Positions 44,293 through 53,073 of a DNA stretch of 64,000 nucleotides are shown piece by piece. The position numbers were made by a program, and so were the translations under genes. Source of the DNA: Planctomycetota bacterium (lineage in GTDB: Bacteria; Planctomycetota; SZUA-567); assembly GCA_020060765.1 (NCBI GenBank), contig JAGUZQ010000106.1, forward strand, positions 124,001 through 188,000. The letters are read 5' to 3'. The notes under the pieces are model-generated. The model worked only from the letters and a program-made list of their open reading frames with translations. It did not search any database and had not been told where the DNA came from. Position 1 is the first letter of the stretch, and each line of letters begins with the position of its first letter.

Positions 44293-45411
44293 CTATGCCT
44301 GCGAGTTGAAAAGCATTTCCGCCATCGTCGCCGCCCCTACCAGATTCGCGTTGCTGCCGCGGTCGTCGATCACCGACGGGCGCAGATAATACAGCATCCC
44401 CAGGGAACCGATTTTCCGCTGGGTGCTGGGGCCGAAATAGGGCAGAGCGTAGCTGGGCTTGCCGCCCAGACAGATCGGCAAATCCTCTTTGATGTCGTCG
44501 CTCTTGGCCTGCTTGACCATGATATGCAGCGCCTCGGCCAGGATTTTGCCAAACAGCCGGTCGGTGTTGATGGCGGCTTCCACCCGCATCCGGCTGAGTT
44601 TGCTGATGTGCTTGCCCGCGATGGAACTGTCGCGGATTTCGCTGGTCTCGTGGATGTTGAGAAATTCGCAATAGGCGTCGTCGTCGCCGACAATGGCGTG
44701 AAACAGGCGGAAGCGCCCCGGCCCCGACAGGATCGCCTCGGCGCGGAGATGATCCGGGCTGCCCGACGGCCCCGTGACCGGCAGAGAAACGCCCAATTCC
44801 TTCGCCAGTATTTCCTCGAACTGGTCGAATGACGCCCCGACCTCGTAAAACAGGTCGCGCAGTTTTTTCTTCGGCAGGGGAATGGCATAGCCCGGTTCGC
44901 TGGTGTAATGCAGCGTGGCGTCGTCCCAATCCCAATCGCGGCAGGGGTATTTTATTTTCCCGTCCTGCGTGACCCACGCCCCGCCCCACCCGCCGCCGAA
45001 AACCCAGTAGAGCAGCTCCACCCGGAGAATGCTCCATTCGGCGATGGCTCCGGCGTTTGCGTCGTTTTCCAGAGCCACGGGCAGGCCGGTGCGTTCCGCC
45101 AGCAGATTTTTCAGGTTATGGTCGTTCAGAAACGGCAGGTTCGCAGCCAGCAAAAAGGAGTCGTCGGAACGAAGCAAACCCGGCGTGGCCACGCCCACCG
45201 CCCGCACTGCGTCAAGCCTGCTGTCGTTTTCCCGCAGGAATTCCGCCAGCGCCTCGGTGAGCGCGTCGGCCAGCGACTCGGCGGTGTTGCCGTATTTCTC
45301 CAGCGGCAGCATGGTCTGCGCCAGCAAGCAGTTGTCCGGCGAGAACAGGCCGATCTTCGAACCTTGCCCCGCGCCCAGATCAATTGCAAGCAGGTATTTT
45401 TTTTCAGGCAT
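44293..45411 (-). CDS. ROK-family protein, atypical
   Basis: 372 residues. LLAIDLGAGQGSKIGLF is the phosphate-1 motif, VRAVGVATPGLLRSDD and PVALENDANAGAIAEW (with the usual catalytic Asp) are the ROK core. The zinc-binding CxCGxxGC segment of normal ROK sugar kinases is missing; the region instead has WDWDDATLHYTSEPGYAIP. No N-terminal helix-turn-helix exists, so it is not a ROK repressor. It may phosphorylate a sugar but activity is uncertain. The start overlaps the DUF4954 stop by 8 bp and the stop lies 8 bp before the acyltransferase ATG. Confidence 0.82.
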   Translation of the reverse strand: MPEKKYLLAIDLGAGQGSKIGLFSPDNCLLAQTMLPLEKYGNTAESLADALTEALAEFLRENDSRLDAVRAVGVATPGLLRSDDSFLLAANLPFLNDHNLKNLLAERTGLPVALENDANAGAIAEWSILRVELLYWVFGGGWGGAWVTQDGKIKYPCRDWDWDDATLHYTSEPGYAIPLPKKKLRDLFYEVGASFDQFEEILAKELGVSLPVTGPSGSPDHLRAEAILSGPGRFRLFHAIVGDDDAYCEFLNIHETSEIRDSSIAGKHISKLSRMRVEAAINTDRLFGKILAEALHIMVKQAKSDDIKEDLPICLGGKPSYALPYFGPSTQRKIGSLGMLYYLRPSVIDDRGSNANLVGAATMAEMLFNSQA

Positions 45412-47407
45412 CAGGAACTCCTAATTGTGCAAGTATGTTAGTTGCGCGTTCGCGCACCTGTCCGGCTTCAGCGCGTATTATTTTGACAAACTCATTGTGG
45501 TCGAAATCGCCGCGCACCGCCGCGAAATCATCCGCCACCGCCTCCGCGCCGTCGATGCCGAAACCGATCCGCGCCGACAGGTCGAATTCCTTTTTCGCAT
45601 CCTCCAGTGTCAGGCTGTTCCGTTCATCGGTCAGGTCGCGCCAGTCCTGCACCGCTTGCGCGACTTCACCGACGCCGATTTCCGCCAACGGGTTTCCCGT
45701 CTCTTCCAGCCAGGCGGCGACGACCCAGTCCCATTCCAACTCGCGATACTTCCCATGCAATTCAGTCATTCGGCCTTCAATCATGTCGATTCCAGACAAG
45801 CCGCCGGTTTCAATTTCATCCAATAGTTCGTCCATGCATTTCTTCGGCAGCAGCATCCCGCAGGCGTCAATCCATGTTCCCGCGCCTTTGATAGAAGCAA
45901 CCCGGAAAATTTCGCAGACATTGCCGCCGGGATTTTCGCATAAAAATCTCTCCACTCGCGCCGCGATCACCGCGCCCAGATACAGGCGGATACCGCAATT
46001 GTAAAGCTGCAAACCTTTCTTGAAACGCGAACGCAGGATCTTCACGCCGCGATGATCGACCTCTTCCTGCAAGGCCGGAGTCTCTTCGTCCAGCCGCCGC
46101 AGGATATCCCGCCCAGCGATCATCCGGCCGACGACAAACGGATTCAGCGTATCAAAATTTATCCGGTCGAGCAGCTCGCCGCCCTTGCGCCGATCACGCG
46201 CCGGCCACTTATCGCCGTCCCGCCGCGTACCGGAGGAGGTGAAGTTCAGCCCCGGAATGAGTACGCTTTTCCCCTCGTACTCCATCACGTTGGAAAAGGG
46301 AAAATCGCTGGCGTCGAACTTGCTGCCGTGCTTGCCGATCACGGTGGAAAACGCGCCGATGCGGCAGGGCCAGAGCAAATAGCTGGAGGAGCCGGTCTTG
46401 CCGCCGCGTTCGAGAATGCCCTGATGCAGGCACCCGAGCTTGTACATGTGGTTGCTCTGGTTGGTGCCGCTGCCGGCGTTGTAGAAGGAAAACAGTCCCG
46501 CGATCAGCAGGGTCGATTTATGGTGGGTGACGGTGTACGGCCCGGCGAAAACCGAGCAGGCCTCGCCGTAATAGCCTTCGCTGTTGGCGAAAAACAGGGT
46601 GTTGCTGGCGGAGAACTGGTGGTTGAGCAAAGTCCCCTGCCCCACGAAACAATTGGTGATGATCGATGCCCCGTCGACAACCGCGCCGTCGGCGGTGACG
46701 AAGTTCTCTGCTATCACCCCGTCGCCGATCCGGCTGGGCGCGACAGCGGAGCTGTTGACCGTGCCGTTCACCAGCCGCGTCGCGCCGGAGATTTCCGCGT
46801 GCGCGCCGACCCGCACGTTGGTCAGGCTGCCGCAGCCGACAATCTTCGCGCACTCGCCGATGGAGCCGCGCGCGCTTGTGACCGACGCCACGTATTTTCC
46901 GATCTCGCGTTTCAGCGCCGCGATCAGTTCCGGGCGATGGCGATAAAAAGCCAGCAGGTACGCGACCTGACAGGAGAGTCGGTCATAAATCGGCACCTCC
47001 CGCCCGCCGTTTTCGTTGACAGTCGCCACTTCCACGCCGTTGCCGAACGAGCTTTCGCCGGTGGTGACGATGAGGCTTACGTCATGGATCACGGCGCGGT
47101 CGGCGATATCGTAGTTGGCGATGTGGCGCCCGACGTTGCGGATCATCACGTTGTCGCCGACGGTGCAGTTGTGCAGCCCCGCGTACATCACGCCCGAAGG
47201 CGCCTCCACCCCTCCCGGCAGAGACACTTTCGCGGAGAAACGCCCGAGCTTCACATCACCGGAAAACATCACCGCCCGCACGTTTTCCGTGCGGAAGCCG
47301 TCGACCACCAGCACGCGGTTCCAGTCCTCGGCCAGACAGTGGTTTTTCACCAGTTCCTGGATTTCCTGGTTGGTCAGGTTGCGATACTTTTTGGCTGGTT
47401 TGACCAT
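45404..47407 (-). CDS. DUF4954 family protein with left-handed beta-helix repeats
   Basis: 667 residues. From residue 60 to 290 there are many hexapeptide-like turns (VGDNVMIRNVGRHIANYDIADRAVIHDVS, IGECAKIVGCGSLTNVRVGAHAEISGATRLVNGTV), typical of the beta-helix of nucleotide-sugar acyltransferases. The family DUF4954 is known from Bacteroidetes, Spirochaetes and Lentisphaerae. The C-terminal third is helical. No catalytic role is proven; sugar-nucleotide binding is likely. ATG 47407 follows CGGAG. It opens the DUF4954-ROK-acyltransferase-recCBD run. Confidence 0.85.
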   Translation of the reverse strand: MVKPAKKYRNLTNQEIQELVKNHCLAEDWNRVLVVDGFRTENVRAVMFSGDVKLGRFSAKVSLPGGVEAPSGVMYAGLHNCTVGDNVMIRNVGRHIANYDIADRAVIHDVSLIVTTGESSFGNGVEVATVNENGGREVPIYDRLSCQVAYLLAFYRHRPELIAALKREIGKYVASVTSARGSIGECAKIVGCGSLTNVRVGAHAEISGATRLVNGTVNSSAVAPSRIGDGVIAENFVTADGAVVDGASIITNCFVGQGTLLNHQFSASNTLFFANSEGYYGEACSVFAGPYTVTHHKSTLLIAGLFSFYNAGSGTNQSNHMYKLGCLHQGILERGGKTGSSSYLLWPCRIGAFSTVIGKHGSKFDASDFPFSNVMEYEGKSVLIPGLNFTSSGTRRDGDKWPARDRRKGGELLDRINFDTLNPFVVGRMIAGRDILRRLDEETPALQEEVDHRGVKILRSRFKKGLQLYNCGIRLYLGAVIAARVERFLCENPGGNVCEIFRVASIKGAGTWIDACGMLLPKKCMDELLDEIETGGLSGIDMIEGRMTELHGKYRELEWDWVVAAWLEETGNPLAEIGVGEVAQAVQDWRDLTDERNSLTLEDAKKEFDLSARIGFGIDGAEAVADDFAAVRGDFDHNEFVKIIRAEAGQVRERATNILAQLGVPDA

Positions 47408-47711
47408 GCACAATCTCCGAACCCTAAAAGCAACACGGTTTGTTTAAGGAAATTTCGTTCGAAAAAACATTACAATTTACGAATCGTCATTCCTGCGCAG
47501 GCAGGAACCCAGTGGGGAAACCGTACGCAACACCTCCTGGATTCCCGCCTTCGCGGGAATGACGATGCAAGTTTTTCCTTAATTAAACCGTATTGAACTA
47601 AAGGTTACGCCTGCGCGGTAACCGGTCAAGCATAATCCGCTTTAGCTTAAAGGAATTATGGCTGTCTGCCGATAAGCATTTATAAGTATACACATAGAAA
47701 GGGTACGCTAC
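47408..47711. other. Divergent intergenic region with paired repeats
   Basis: 304 bases between the divergent DUF4954 and zinc-ribbon genes. A pair of inverted GTCATTCC repeats fills 47483-47564. The rest, including the AT-rich part near 47640-47700, should hold the promoter for the zinc-ribbon gene, but no clear hexamer pair was seen. Confidence 0.5.
47483..47564. repeat. Pair of inverted GTCATTCC repeats
   Basis: CGTCATTCCTGCGCAGGCAG (from 47485) and its inverse GATTCCCGCCTTCGCGGGAA ending TGACG (47536-47564) face each other about 25 bp apart, with GTGGGGAAACCGTACGCAAC between. The same paired layout and almost the same spacer (GTGGGAAACCGCACGCAAC) occur at 57933-58011, showing that the pair moves or is copied as a unit. 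Confidence 0.85.
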
Positions 47712-47912
47712 ATGAGCATTAACAAAATCATCAAAGTCGACGATTTCGCCAACGGCGTGGGCTGTCCTGGTTGCAACCGGATTTTTCTGAGCGATACCGC
47801 GGTCAAGCGCGTCCGGCTGGCTGACGCGGAACTCGCGTTCTGCGACAACTGCGGCGCCCACCTGGGAGTAATCACCCGTTCCGCCGACACCCGGAAAATC
47901 AAGATCGCGTAA
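47712..47912 (+). CDS. Small zinc-ribbon protein
   Basis: 66 residues with two CxxC knuckles: GVGCPGCNR (Cys18, Cys21) and FCDNCGAHLG (about Cys44, Cys47). This would bind one zinc ion. The rest is basic. GAAAGGG lies nine bases before the ATG. It is read in the same direction as the Zn/Mn-type ABC genes behind it, 91 bp ahead, so a metal-related role is possible. No known small family could be named. Confidence 0.68.
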   Translation: MSINKIIKVDDFANGVGCPGCNRIFLSDTAVKRVRLADAELAFCDNCGAHLGVITRSADTRKIKIA

Positions 47913-48003
47913 CTTGGCATATTGGCCAGTATGACAGGAACCTTGCATTTGCAAACCGGTTGGCGTAAAATTGAACAATCGTTTTTCGCCGGGAACACTG
48001 CTC

Positions 48004-48822
48004 ATGTCAGCCAATAACCGCAAGCCGCCAGTGCTGGAATTCGACGACGTCTGCTTCGCCTACGAACGCGAAGAGGTGCTGCACAACGTCGATTTCAAGG
48101 TGGAAAAGGGCGATCTCGTGGCAGTCGTCGGCCCTAACGGCGGCGGCAAAAGTACATTGATAAGACTCGCGCTGGGCCTGCTGCAACCGCTGCGGGGAAC
48201 GGTGCGCGCTTTCGGCGAGGCTCCCGCCGCTTCGCGCCGTCTCGTCGGTTACGCTCCCCAGCACCTGCAATTCGACCCCGCCTTTCCCGTCACCGCCCTG
48301 GACGTGGTGCTGATGGGGCGGGTCGAACGGCGGGCGTTTGGCCCCTATCGCCGCGAGGACAAAAAAGCCGCCAACGAAGCGCTCGCCCGCGTGCGCCTGG
48401 AGCAGCTCGGCGACCGCGCCTTTTCCAGCCTGTCGGGAGGTGAGCGGCAGCGGGTGCTGATCGCGCAGGCGCTGGTGTCGGCTCCCGAACTGCTGCTGCT
48501 GGACGAACCGACCGCCAACGTAGACTCAGCGGTGGAACATGAAATTTACGAGCTGCTGCACGAGCTTAACGCCAACGTCACCATCGTGCTGGTCTCGCAC
48601 AACCTGAACGTGGTCACCCGCCACGCTTCCCACGTCGCCTGCGTGAACCGCACCGCTTCGGTCATGCCGGTCTCGCAAATGACCGACGACCACCTGCATT
48701 CCATCTACCGGGGAGATATCGCCGTCCTGCAACACAACGACACCTGCCACGTGATCGACCCCACTTCCGCCATGCAGACCCCGCACCGGCACGACACTGC
48801 TTCTCCGGGAGGACAGGCGTGA
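48004..48822 (+). CDS. ABC transporter ATP-binding protein, Zn/Mn type
   Basis: 272 residues. AVVGPNGGGKSTLIRLALGLL is the Walker A, VGYAPQHLQFDPAFPVTALDVVLMG the Q-loop region typical of ZnuC/MntA ATPases, SLSGGERQRVLIAQAL the signature, LLLLDEPTANVD the Walker B, and VLVSHNLNVV the H-loop. It powers metal uptake with the permease behind it. The ATG at 48004 is used in place of the open frame back to 47971. The permease GTG overlaps its stop. No solute-binding protein gene is in the cluster. Confidence 0.92.
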   Translation: MSANNRKPPVLEFDDVCFAYEREEVLHNVDFKVEKGDLVAVVGPNGGGKSTLIRLALGLLQPLRGTVRAFGEAPAASRRLVGYAPQHLQFDPAFPVTALDVVLMGRVERRAFGPYRREDKKAANEALARVRLEQLGDRAFSSLSGGERQRVLIAQALVSAPELLLLDEPTANVDSAVEHEIYELLHELNANVTIVLVSHNLNVVTRHASHVACVNRTASVMPVSQMTDDHLHSIYRGDIAVLQHNDTCHVIDPTSAMQTPHRHDTASPGGQA

Positions 48823-49679
48823 GTTTGTTCTGGAGCCACCTCTTCCAATATTCGTTCCTGCAATACGCCGTCCTGGCGGGACTACTGGCGTCAGTCGCCT
48901 GCGGCATTGTCGGCAGTTTCGTGGTTGTGCGCCGCAACACCTACGTCGCCGGAGCCATTGCCCACTGTGTACTCGGCGGCATGGGCGCGGCTCGGTACCT
49001 GCAACGCGTCCACGGCCAGGAATGGGCTACTCCCCTGCTGGGCGCGACCGTCGCGGCGGTGGTCGCGGCGCTGCTCATCGCGGCGGTCACCCTTTCCGGC
49101 CGCCAGCGCGAAGACACGGTTCTCAGCGCCATCTGGGCAATCGGCATGGCGCTGGGCGTTTCCTTCATCACCGCCACCCCCGGCTACCAGGAAGACCTGA
49201 TGAGTTACCTCTTCGGCAATATCCTGATGGTGAGCAAAGCCAATCTCTGGCACATGGCGGCGCTCGACCTGGTGGTGCTGGCGGCGACGCTGCTGTTTTA
49301 CAATAAATTCCTGGTCATGAGTTTTCAGCCGGAACTGGCGCGATTGCGGGGACTGCGCGTCGGGTTTTACCATACGCTGCTGCTGCTGCTGACTTCGCTG
49401 ACGGTGGTGCTGCTGACGCAGGTGGTGGGGCTGGTGATGGTGATTGCCCTGCTCACGCTGCCTGCGGCTACGGCGTCGCAATTTTCATCCAGGCTGTGGA
49501 AAATGATGATCGCCGCGTCGCTCCTGTGCCTGCTGTTCACAACCGGCGGGCTGGCACTTTCCTACGCGCCGGAACTTCCAGCCGGAGCCACGGTTATCGA
49601 ACTGGCGGGAGCAGGCTACCTCCTGTCGCTGGGTCTGAAATTTATGCTGAACCGCTTTCGCGGCAGCAGACATCGTTGA
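48819..49679 (+). CDS. ABC transporter permease, ZnuB/MntB type
   Basis: 286 residues from GTG 48819 with GGGAGGACAG upstream. It has about eight membrane segments (for example YAVLAGLLASVACGIVGSFVVVRR, VAAVVAALLIAAVTL, LMSYLFGNILMV, LLLLLTSLTVVLLTQVVGLVMVIALLTLPAATA). The segment SFVVVRRNTYVAGAIAHCVLGGMG is the ABC-3 (Znu/Mnt/Troy) family signature, though the usual Asp/Ser after the first Arg pair differs. It imports zinc or manganese. It follows the ATPase with a 4-bp overlap. Confidence 0.9.
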   Translation: MSLFWSHLFQYSFLQYAVLAGLLASVACGIVGSFVVVRRNTYVAGAIAHCVLGGMGAARYLQRVHGQEWATPLLGATVAAVVAALLIAAVTLSGRQREDTVLSAIWAIGMALGVSFITATPGYQEDLMSYLFGNILMVSKANLWHMAALDLVVLAATLLFYNKFLVMSFQPELARLRGLRVGFYHTLLLLLTSLTVVLLTQVVGLVMVIALLTLPAATASQFSSRLWKMMIAASLLCLLFTTGGLALSYAPELPAGATVIELAGAGYLLSLGLKFMLNRFRGSRHR

Positions 49680-49694
49680 CTTGAAAGGACAAAC

Positions 49695-50066
49695 ATGATT
49701 ACGGGAATGGATCACCTGGCCATCGCCGCCGAAGACGCGGACAAGCTGGTCGACTGGTACGCCGACACGCTCGGTTACGAAAAGACTTTCCGCATGGAGG
49801 AGAAGCCGGTCTGGCTCATTACCGCCCCCGGCGGCACCGTGCTGGAAATCATGCCCAGGGACGAAACCGCCCGTCCCGCGCGCACCGTGTTCTCGCCCGG
49901 CCTCAGCCACCTCGCCCTGCGGGTAAAGAACATGGCGGAGGCCATCGCCGCCCTCGACGCCAAGGGCGTAAAGTGGCTGGGCGAAACCGGCAACGCCGTC
50001 GGCGGGGGCAAGGTGCGGAGTTTCTCCGACCCCGAAGGCAACGTGCTGCAGATAGTCGAGCGGTAA
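49695..50066 (+). CDS. VOC (glyoxalase/bleomycin-resistance) family protein
   Basis: 123 residues, two beta-alpha-beta-beta-beta units. ITGMDHLAIAAEDADKLVDWYADTLGYEK supplies the first metal His, GLSHLALRVKNMAEAI the second, and FSDPEGNVLQIVE the Glu near the end. The substrate is unknown: a thiol conjugate, antibiotic or epimerase substrate are all possible. AAAGGA precedes the ATG, 15 bp behind the permease, so it may be part of the same transcript. Confidence 0.88.
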   Translation: MITGMDHLAIAAEDADKLVDWYADTLGYEKTFRMEEKPVWLITAPGGTVLEIMPRDETARPARTVFSPGLSHLALRVKNMAEAIAALDAKGVKWLGETGNAVGGGKVRSFSDPEGNVLQIVER

Positions 50067-50099
50067 TCTGCGGATAATTGCCCGGCTTGCGAAAACTAA

Positions 50100-50126
50100 T
50101 CCCCTCCCCCCCACGGGGGAGAGGGA
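50100..50126. repeat. G/C hairpin after the VOC gene
   Basis: TCCCCTCCCCC and GGGGGAGAGGGA form a short strong hairpin, similar to the inner hairpin of the element at 5905-6045. No T run follows, so a terminator role is uncertain. Confidence 0.5.
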
Positions 50127-50304
50127 ACTTGGCTTCCGACTTGCAACGGTTTTCGAAGAAGCGCGACCATCTACTAAACACATCAAAAAATACATTAAGA
50201 TGTTCCGATAATAATGCCGATATATTTATAAACCTGAAATCCGGCATTGCCGCCGGACGGGTAGTTTATCGGCATACGGCGCAATTTTTTTCGGAGGAAA
50301 GCCC

Positions 50305-52044
50305 ATGGGTCGCCTCGGCATTATTCTGTCAATACTAACCCTTTCCTGTCAAGTATTTGCAGCGGAACAGGGCAAGGCGCCGGAGACGCCCAAGTCGGTG
50401 CTGATCGAGCTTGACGGCAGCGGTTCGCGCGACCCGGAACAGGATGCGCTGAAATACGCCTGGACGCAGGTGGAGGGGCCGGAGGTGGTCTTGAGCGATC
50501 CCCTTGCCGCTAAACCCTATTTCCGCACGTCCACCCCCGGTACCTATCTTTTCCAACTTGTGGTCAGCGATGGGGAAATCGACAGCAAGCCTGCCCTGGT
50601 GCGGGTGATCGTTGAGCGCCAGAACATTCCCCCCGAGGCGCTTATCCCCCACGACCTCGAACTGAAATCCGGCCAGGACGCGATTATCGACGGTTCCGGC
50701 AGCCGCGACGCCGACGGCGACCCGCTGGTTTTCCGCTGGCGGCACGTCTCCGGCCCCCCGCTCTACCTGGAGGAAGGCGTGCTGGAACAGCCTATCCTGG
50801 TCTTCACTCCCAAGGAAGCGGGAATCCACGAATTCGACCTGGTGGTTTATGACGGACACACCTATAGCGAACCGGCGAAGTGCCGGGTGCTGATCACGCC
50901 GGAGAACAAGGCACCGGTGGCTTGCGCGGTGGCGACCGGACGCGCGGTCATTGCCCGCCCGGAAGGGCTCATAATGGCCGAAGCGCCCAAGGAACTGCCC
51001 CAGGCGGCTATCGGGGAAATCGAATTCGCCGAAGCCGGGGTTGAACTTGCCCTGGACGGACAGAAAAGCGTGTCTCCCTCCGGCAAGCCCCTGCGCTATT
51101 ACTGGAAGCAGCGCAGCGGCCCCTTCGTGCGTTCCTTCAACCGCAGCGAGGACGCGGTACTGCGCTTCGCCCCTCCCAAAGAAGGCGAGTATTCCTTTGA
51201 GCTGGTCGTCTCCGATGGCGAGCACGACAGTATGCCGGTAATCGAGAAGTTCCGGGTGGTGGAAGGAAACAGCGCCCCGATCGCGGTGATCCAGGCTCCC
51301 GAATTCGCGGTGACCGGCGCCAAGGTCAGCCTTAACGGCTCCTCCAGCTTCGACAAGGAAGGCCGTCCCCTGGAATACACCTGGCGCCAGGTCGGCGGGC
51401 CCAAGATACTGCATTACGAAATGACCGATCCCCGCGGCTCCAGCGTGCCGTCTTTCATCCCACAGGAAGCAGGCGCGTACATATTCGAACTGTTGGTGAA
51501 CGACGGGCGCAAGACCAGCGAGCCTGCCCTCTGCACCGTCACCGTCCAGGCGCGCAATAACCCTCCGCAAGCGCGGGTCGGCGGCGACCTGACGGTGGGC
51601 GTGGGCGAAAACGCGATCCTGCAGGGACTCGGCTCCGACCCCGACGGCGACACGGTTAATTACGCCTGGAAACAGGTCGCCGGGCCGGAACTGCTGAAAG
51701 ACGTCGCCCGCCAGCAGTCGCTCAGCCTGGAACCGAAAGAGCCGGGGATTTACCTGTTTGAACTGGTGGTATCTGACGGGAAAGCCAGCAGCCGCCCGGC
51801 GAAATGCAAACTGACAGTGGCGGGGGATGTGGCGCTTATTCCTGCCAAGGCAGTCACCCCGGCGGAAATGATGATCGAAACGCCGCCCGCGAACAAGGAA
51901 CCGGAATCCGCTCCGCGCGGCGGCAATCCGGCAAAAAGATTTTTCCAGAAACTGGTCAAGGCTCGCCCCGCAGGCGCGCCGGAATCGACCGACCCGGATA
52001 TTTCCGCCGCCGCCCCAGCCGCTGCCGACGACTGGCTGAAGTAG
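50305..52044 (+). CDS. Secreted PKD-repeat protein
   Basis: 579 residues, signal peptide (MGRLGIILSILTLSCQVFAA). Five PKD/cadherin-like repeats follow, each with the pattern DGSGSRDPEQDALKYAWTQV...GTYLFQLVVSDGE..KPALVRV. Their Asp-rich loops (SRDADGDPL, LGSDPDGDTV) probably bind calcium. The last 70 residues are Pro/Ala-rich with a basic stretch and no repeat. A role in adhesion or carbohydrate contact at the surface is likely but not shown. GGAGGAAA precedes the ATG. A small membrane protein gene follows 26 bp later. Confidence 0.87.
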   Translation: MGRLGIILSILTLSCQVFAAEQGKAPETPKSVLIELDGSGSRDPEQDALKYAWTQVEGPEVVLSDPLAAKPYFRTSTPGTYLFQLVVSDGEIDSKPALVRVIVERQNIPPEALIPHDLELKSGQDAIIDGSGSRDADGDPLVFRWRHVSGPPLYLEEGVLEQPILVFTPKEAGIHEFDLVVYDGHTYSEPAKCRVLITPENKAPVACAVATGRAVIARPEGLIMAEAPKELPQAAIGEIEFAEAGVELALDGQKSVSPSGKPLRYYWKQRSGPFVRSFNRSEDAVLRFAPPKEGEYSFELVVSDGEHDSMPVIEKFRVVEGNSAPIAVIQAPEFAVTGAKVSLNGSSSFDKEGRPLEYTWRQVGGPKILHYEMTDPRGSSVPSFIPQEAGAYIFELLVNDGRKTSEPALCTVTVQARNNPPQARVGGDLTVGVGENAILQGLGSDPDGDTVNYAWKQVAGPELLKDVARQQSLSLEPKEPGIYLFELVVSDGKASSRPAKCKLTVAGDVALIPAKAVTPAEMMIETPPANKEPESAPRGGNPAKRFFQKLVKARPAGAPESTDPDISAAAPAAADDWLK

Positions 52045-52070
52045 CCTGAAACCTGAACAGGAAACGTGCG

Positions 52071-52331
52071 ATGAAAACGCTTATCATATCGATAGCAGCC
52101 CTGGCGGGATTTATCCTGTTCATGTACGTGGTCTGGGAATTCCTGTTCAACGTCAAGCCGGTGAAGAAAACCGAGACTCCGCCCCCTGACGGCGGACGCC
52201 GGGAAGACGCGATCGAATCGTTGCAGAAAAATCTGGAGGAACTGAAATCACGGATGCAGCGCGCGTCGCGCGAAATCGAGGACGACCCCAAATCGGCGGC
52301 CAAGGCGTTGAAGCATTGGATTAACAAATAG
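52071..52331 (+). CDS. Small single-span membrane protein
   Basis: 86 residues. One membrane segment at 2-24 (KTLIISIAALAGFILFMYVVWEF), a Pro-rich linker, then an amphipathic helix with heptads (AIESLQKNLEELKSRMQRASREIEDD) that could form a coiled coil in the cytoplasm. CAGGAAA is the ribosome binding site. It probably shares a transcript with the PKD-repeat gene. Function unknown. Confidence 0.75.
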   Translation: MKTLIISIAALAGFILFMYVVWEFLFNVKPVKKTETPPPDGGRREDAIESLQKNLEELKSRMQRASREIEDDPKSAAKALKHWINK

Positions 52332-52340
52332 CGCGGATTA

Positions 52341-52931
52341 TCAGTCCCGGGTCGAGACTTTTTCGCGATAGTTGTAGATGATCTCCGATTCCAGCAGACG
52401 ACCGAGCACAGACAGTCTCTGCCAGGATTCGGACAAACCGAAGAACGCCACGCTGAACACCTCCCAGAACGACACCCACGCGCCCACCACCAGACCCTCG
52501 CTGAGGATGTTGAACGGAACGGCAACGTTCCGATATGGTTCCAGGAGATACGCGCCGGCAAACAGGAACACCCCGACCAAGGCATAGATCGCCACCTTGC
52601 GCAATTTCTTGCGACCGGAGGCGTATTCCCGCCGGATAAGATAGCGGATGAAACTGCGGATGCTATCGGTCGCGCGCTGTTCCTTGTCTTCCTCCCGCAC
52701 CGCCACCGGCAGATTGAAAATTATCGCCAGCTTATATTTCCAGGGGATATCCTCGCAGCAGTCGGAGAGATATTCCAGCAGGTCTTCGTCCAGGTCGCGG
52801 TTGTTGCTGGGCGAAAAATCCCATTCGTTATAGAGTTCCCGATAATAGTCCAGGTCGATGTCGATGAAGAAAGTCTTATCGTCAAGGGAGTGCCGGTAAA
52901 CAAGGAATGGGTCGAGTGTGTATTTATTCAT
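52341..52931 (-). CDS. Uncharacterised protein with two membrane segments
   Basis: 196 residues. The N-terminal half is acidic and aromatic (DDKTFFIDIDLDYYRELYNEWDFSP, DEDLLEYLSDCCEDIPWKYK). Two spans lie at about 108-128 (KVAIYALVGVFLFAGAYLL) and 142-165 (LSEGLVVGAWVSFWEVFSVAFFG), followed by a basic tail. No known domain; the soluble N-terminal part probably faces the cytoplasm. The gene converges with the small membrane protein gene. Confidence 0.75.
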   Translation of the reverse strand: MNKYTLDPFLVYRHSLDDKTFFIDIDLDYYRELYNEWDFSPSNNRDLDEDLLEYLSDCCEDIPWKYKLAIIFNLPVAVREEDKEQRATDSIRSFIRYLIRREYASGRKKLRKVAIYALVGVFLFAGAYLLEPYRNVAVPFNILSEGLVVGAWVSFWEVFSVAFFGLSESWQRLSVLGRLLESEIIYNYREKVSTRD

Positions 52932-53073
52932 AGCCGTATGGTTGCACTGCCGCGCCGACTTCGATCAGGATGGAAAATTCCATTTGCCTATCGTCGCCAG
53001 TTGCGCATATCATATCTTGATAATACCAGCTTTTCTGGATTGTACAATAAAAATGCGAAATCGGAGAACTGAC

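Noticed and set aside
43022-45037. Minus-strand frame of 671 codons
   Set aside because: Only the last 420 codons (from ATG 44284) are protein-like. The earlier part is Arg/Gly-rich nonsense and overlaps the ROK gene in another frame.
46052-47596. Plus-strand frame of 514 codons opposite the DUF4954 gene
   Set aside because: Antisense shadow; composition is His/Gly/Arg-rich with no domain, and the opposite strand encodes a clear beta-helix protein.
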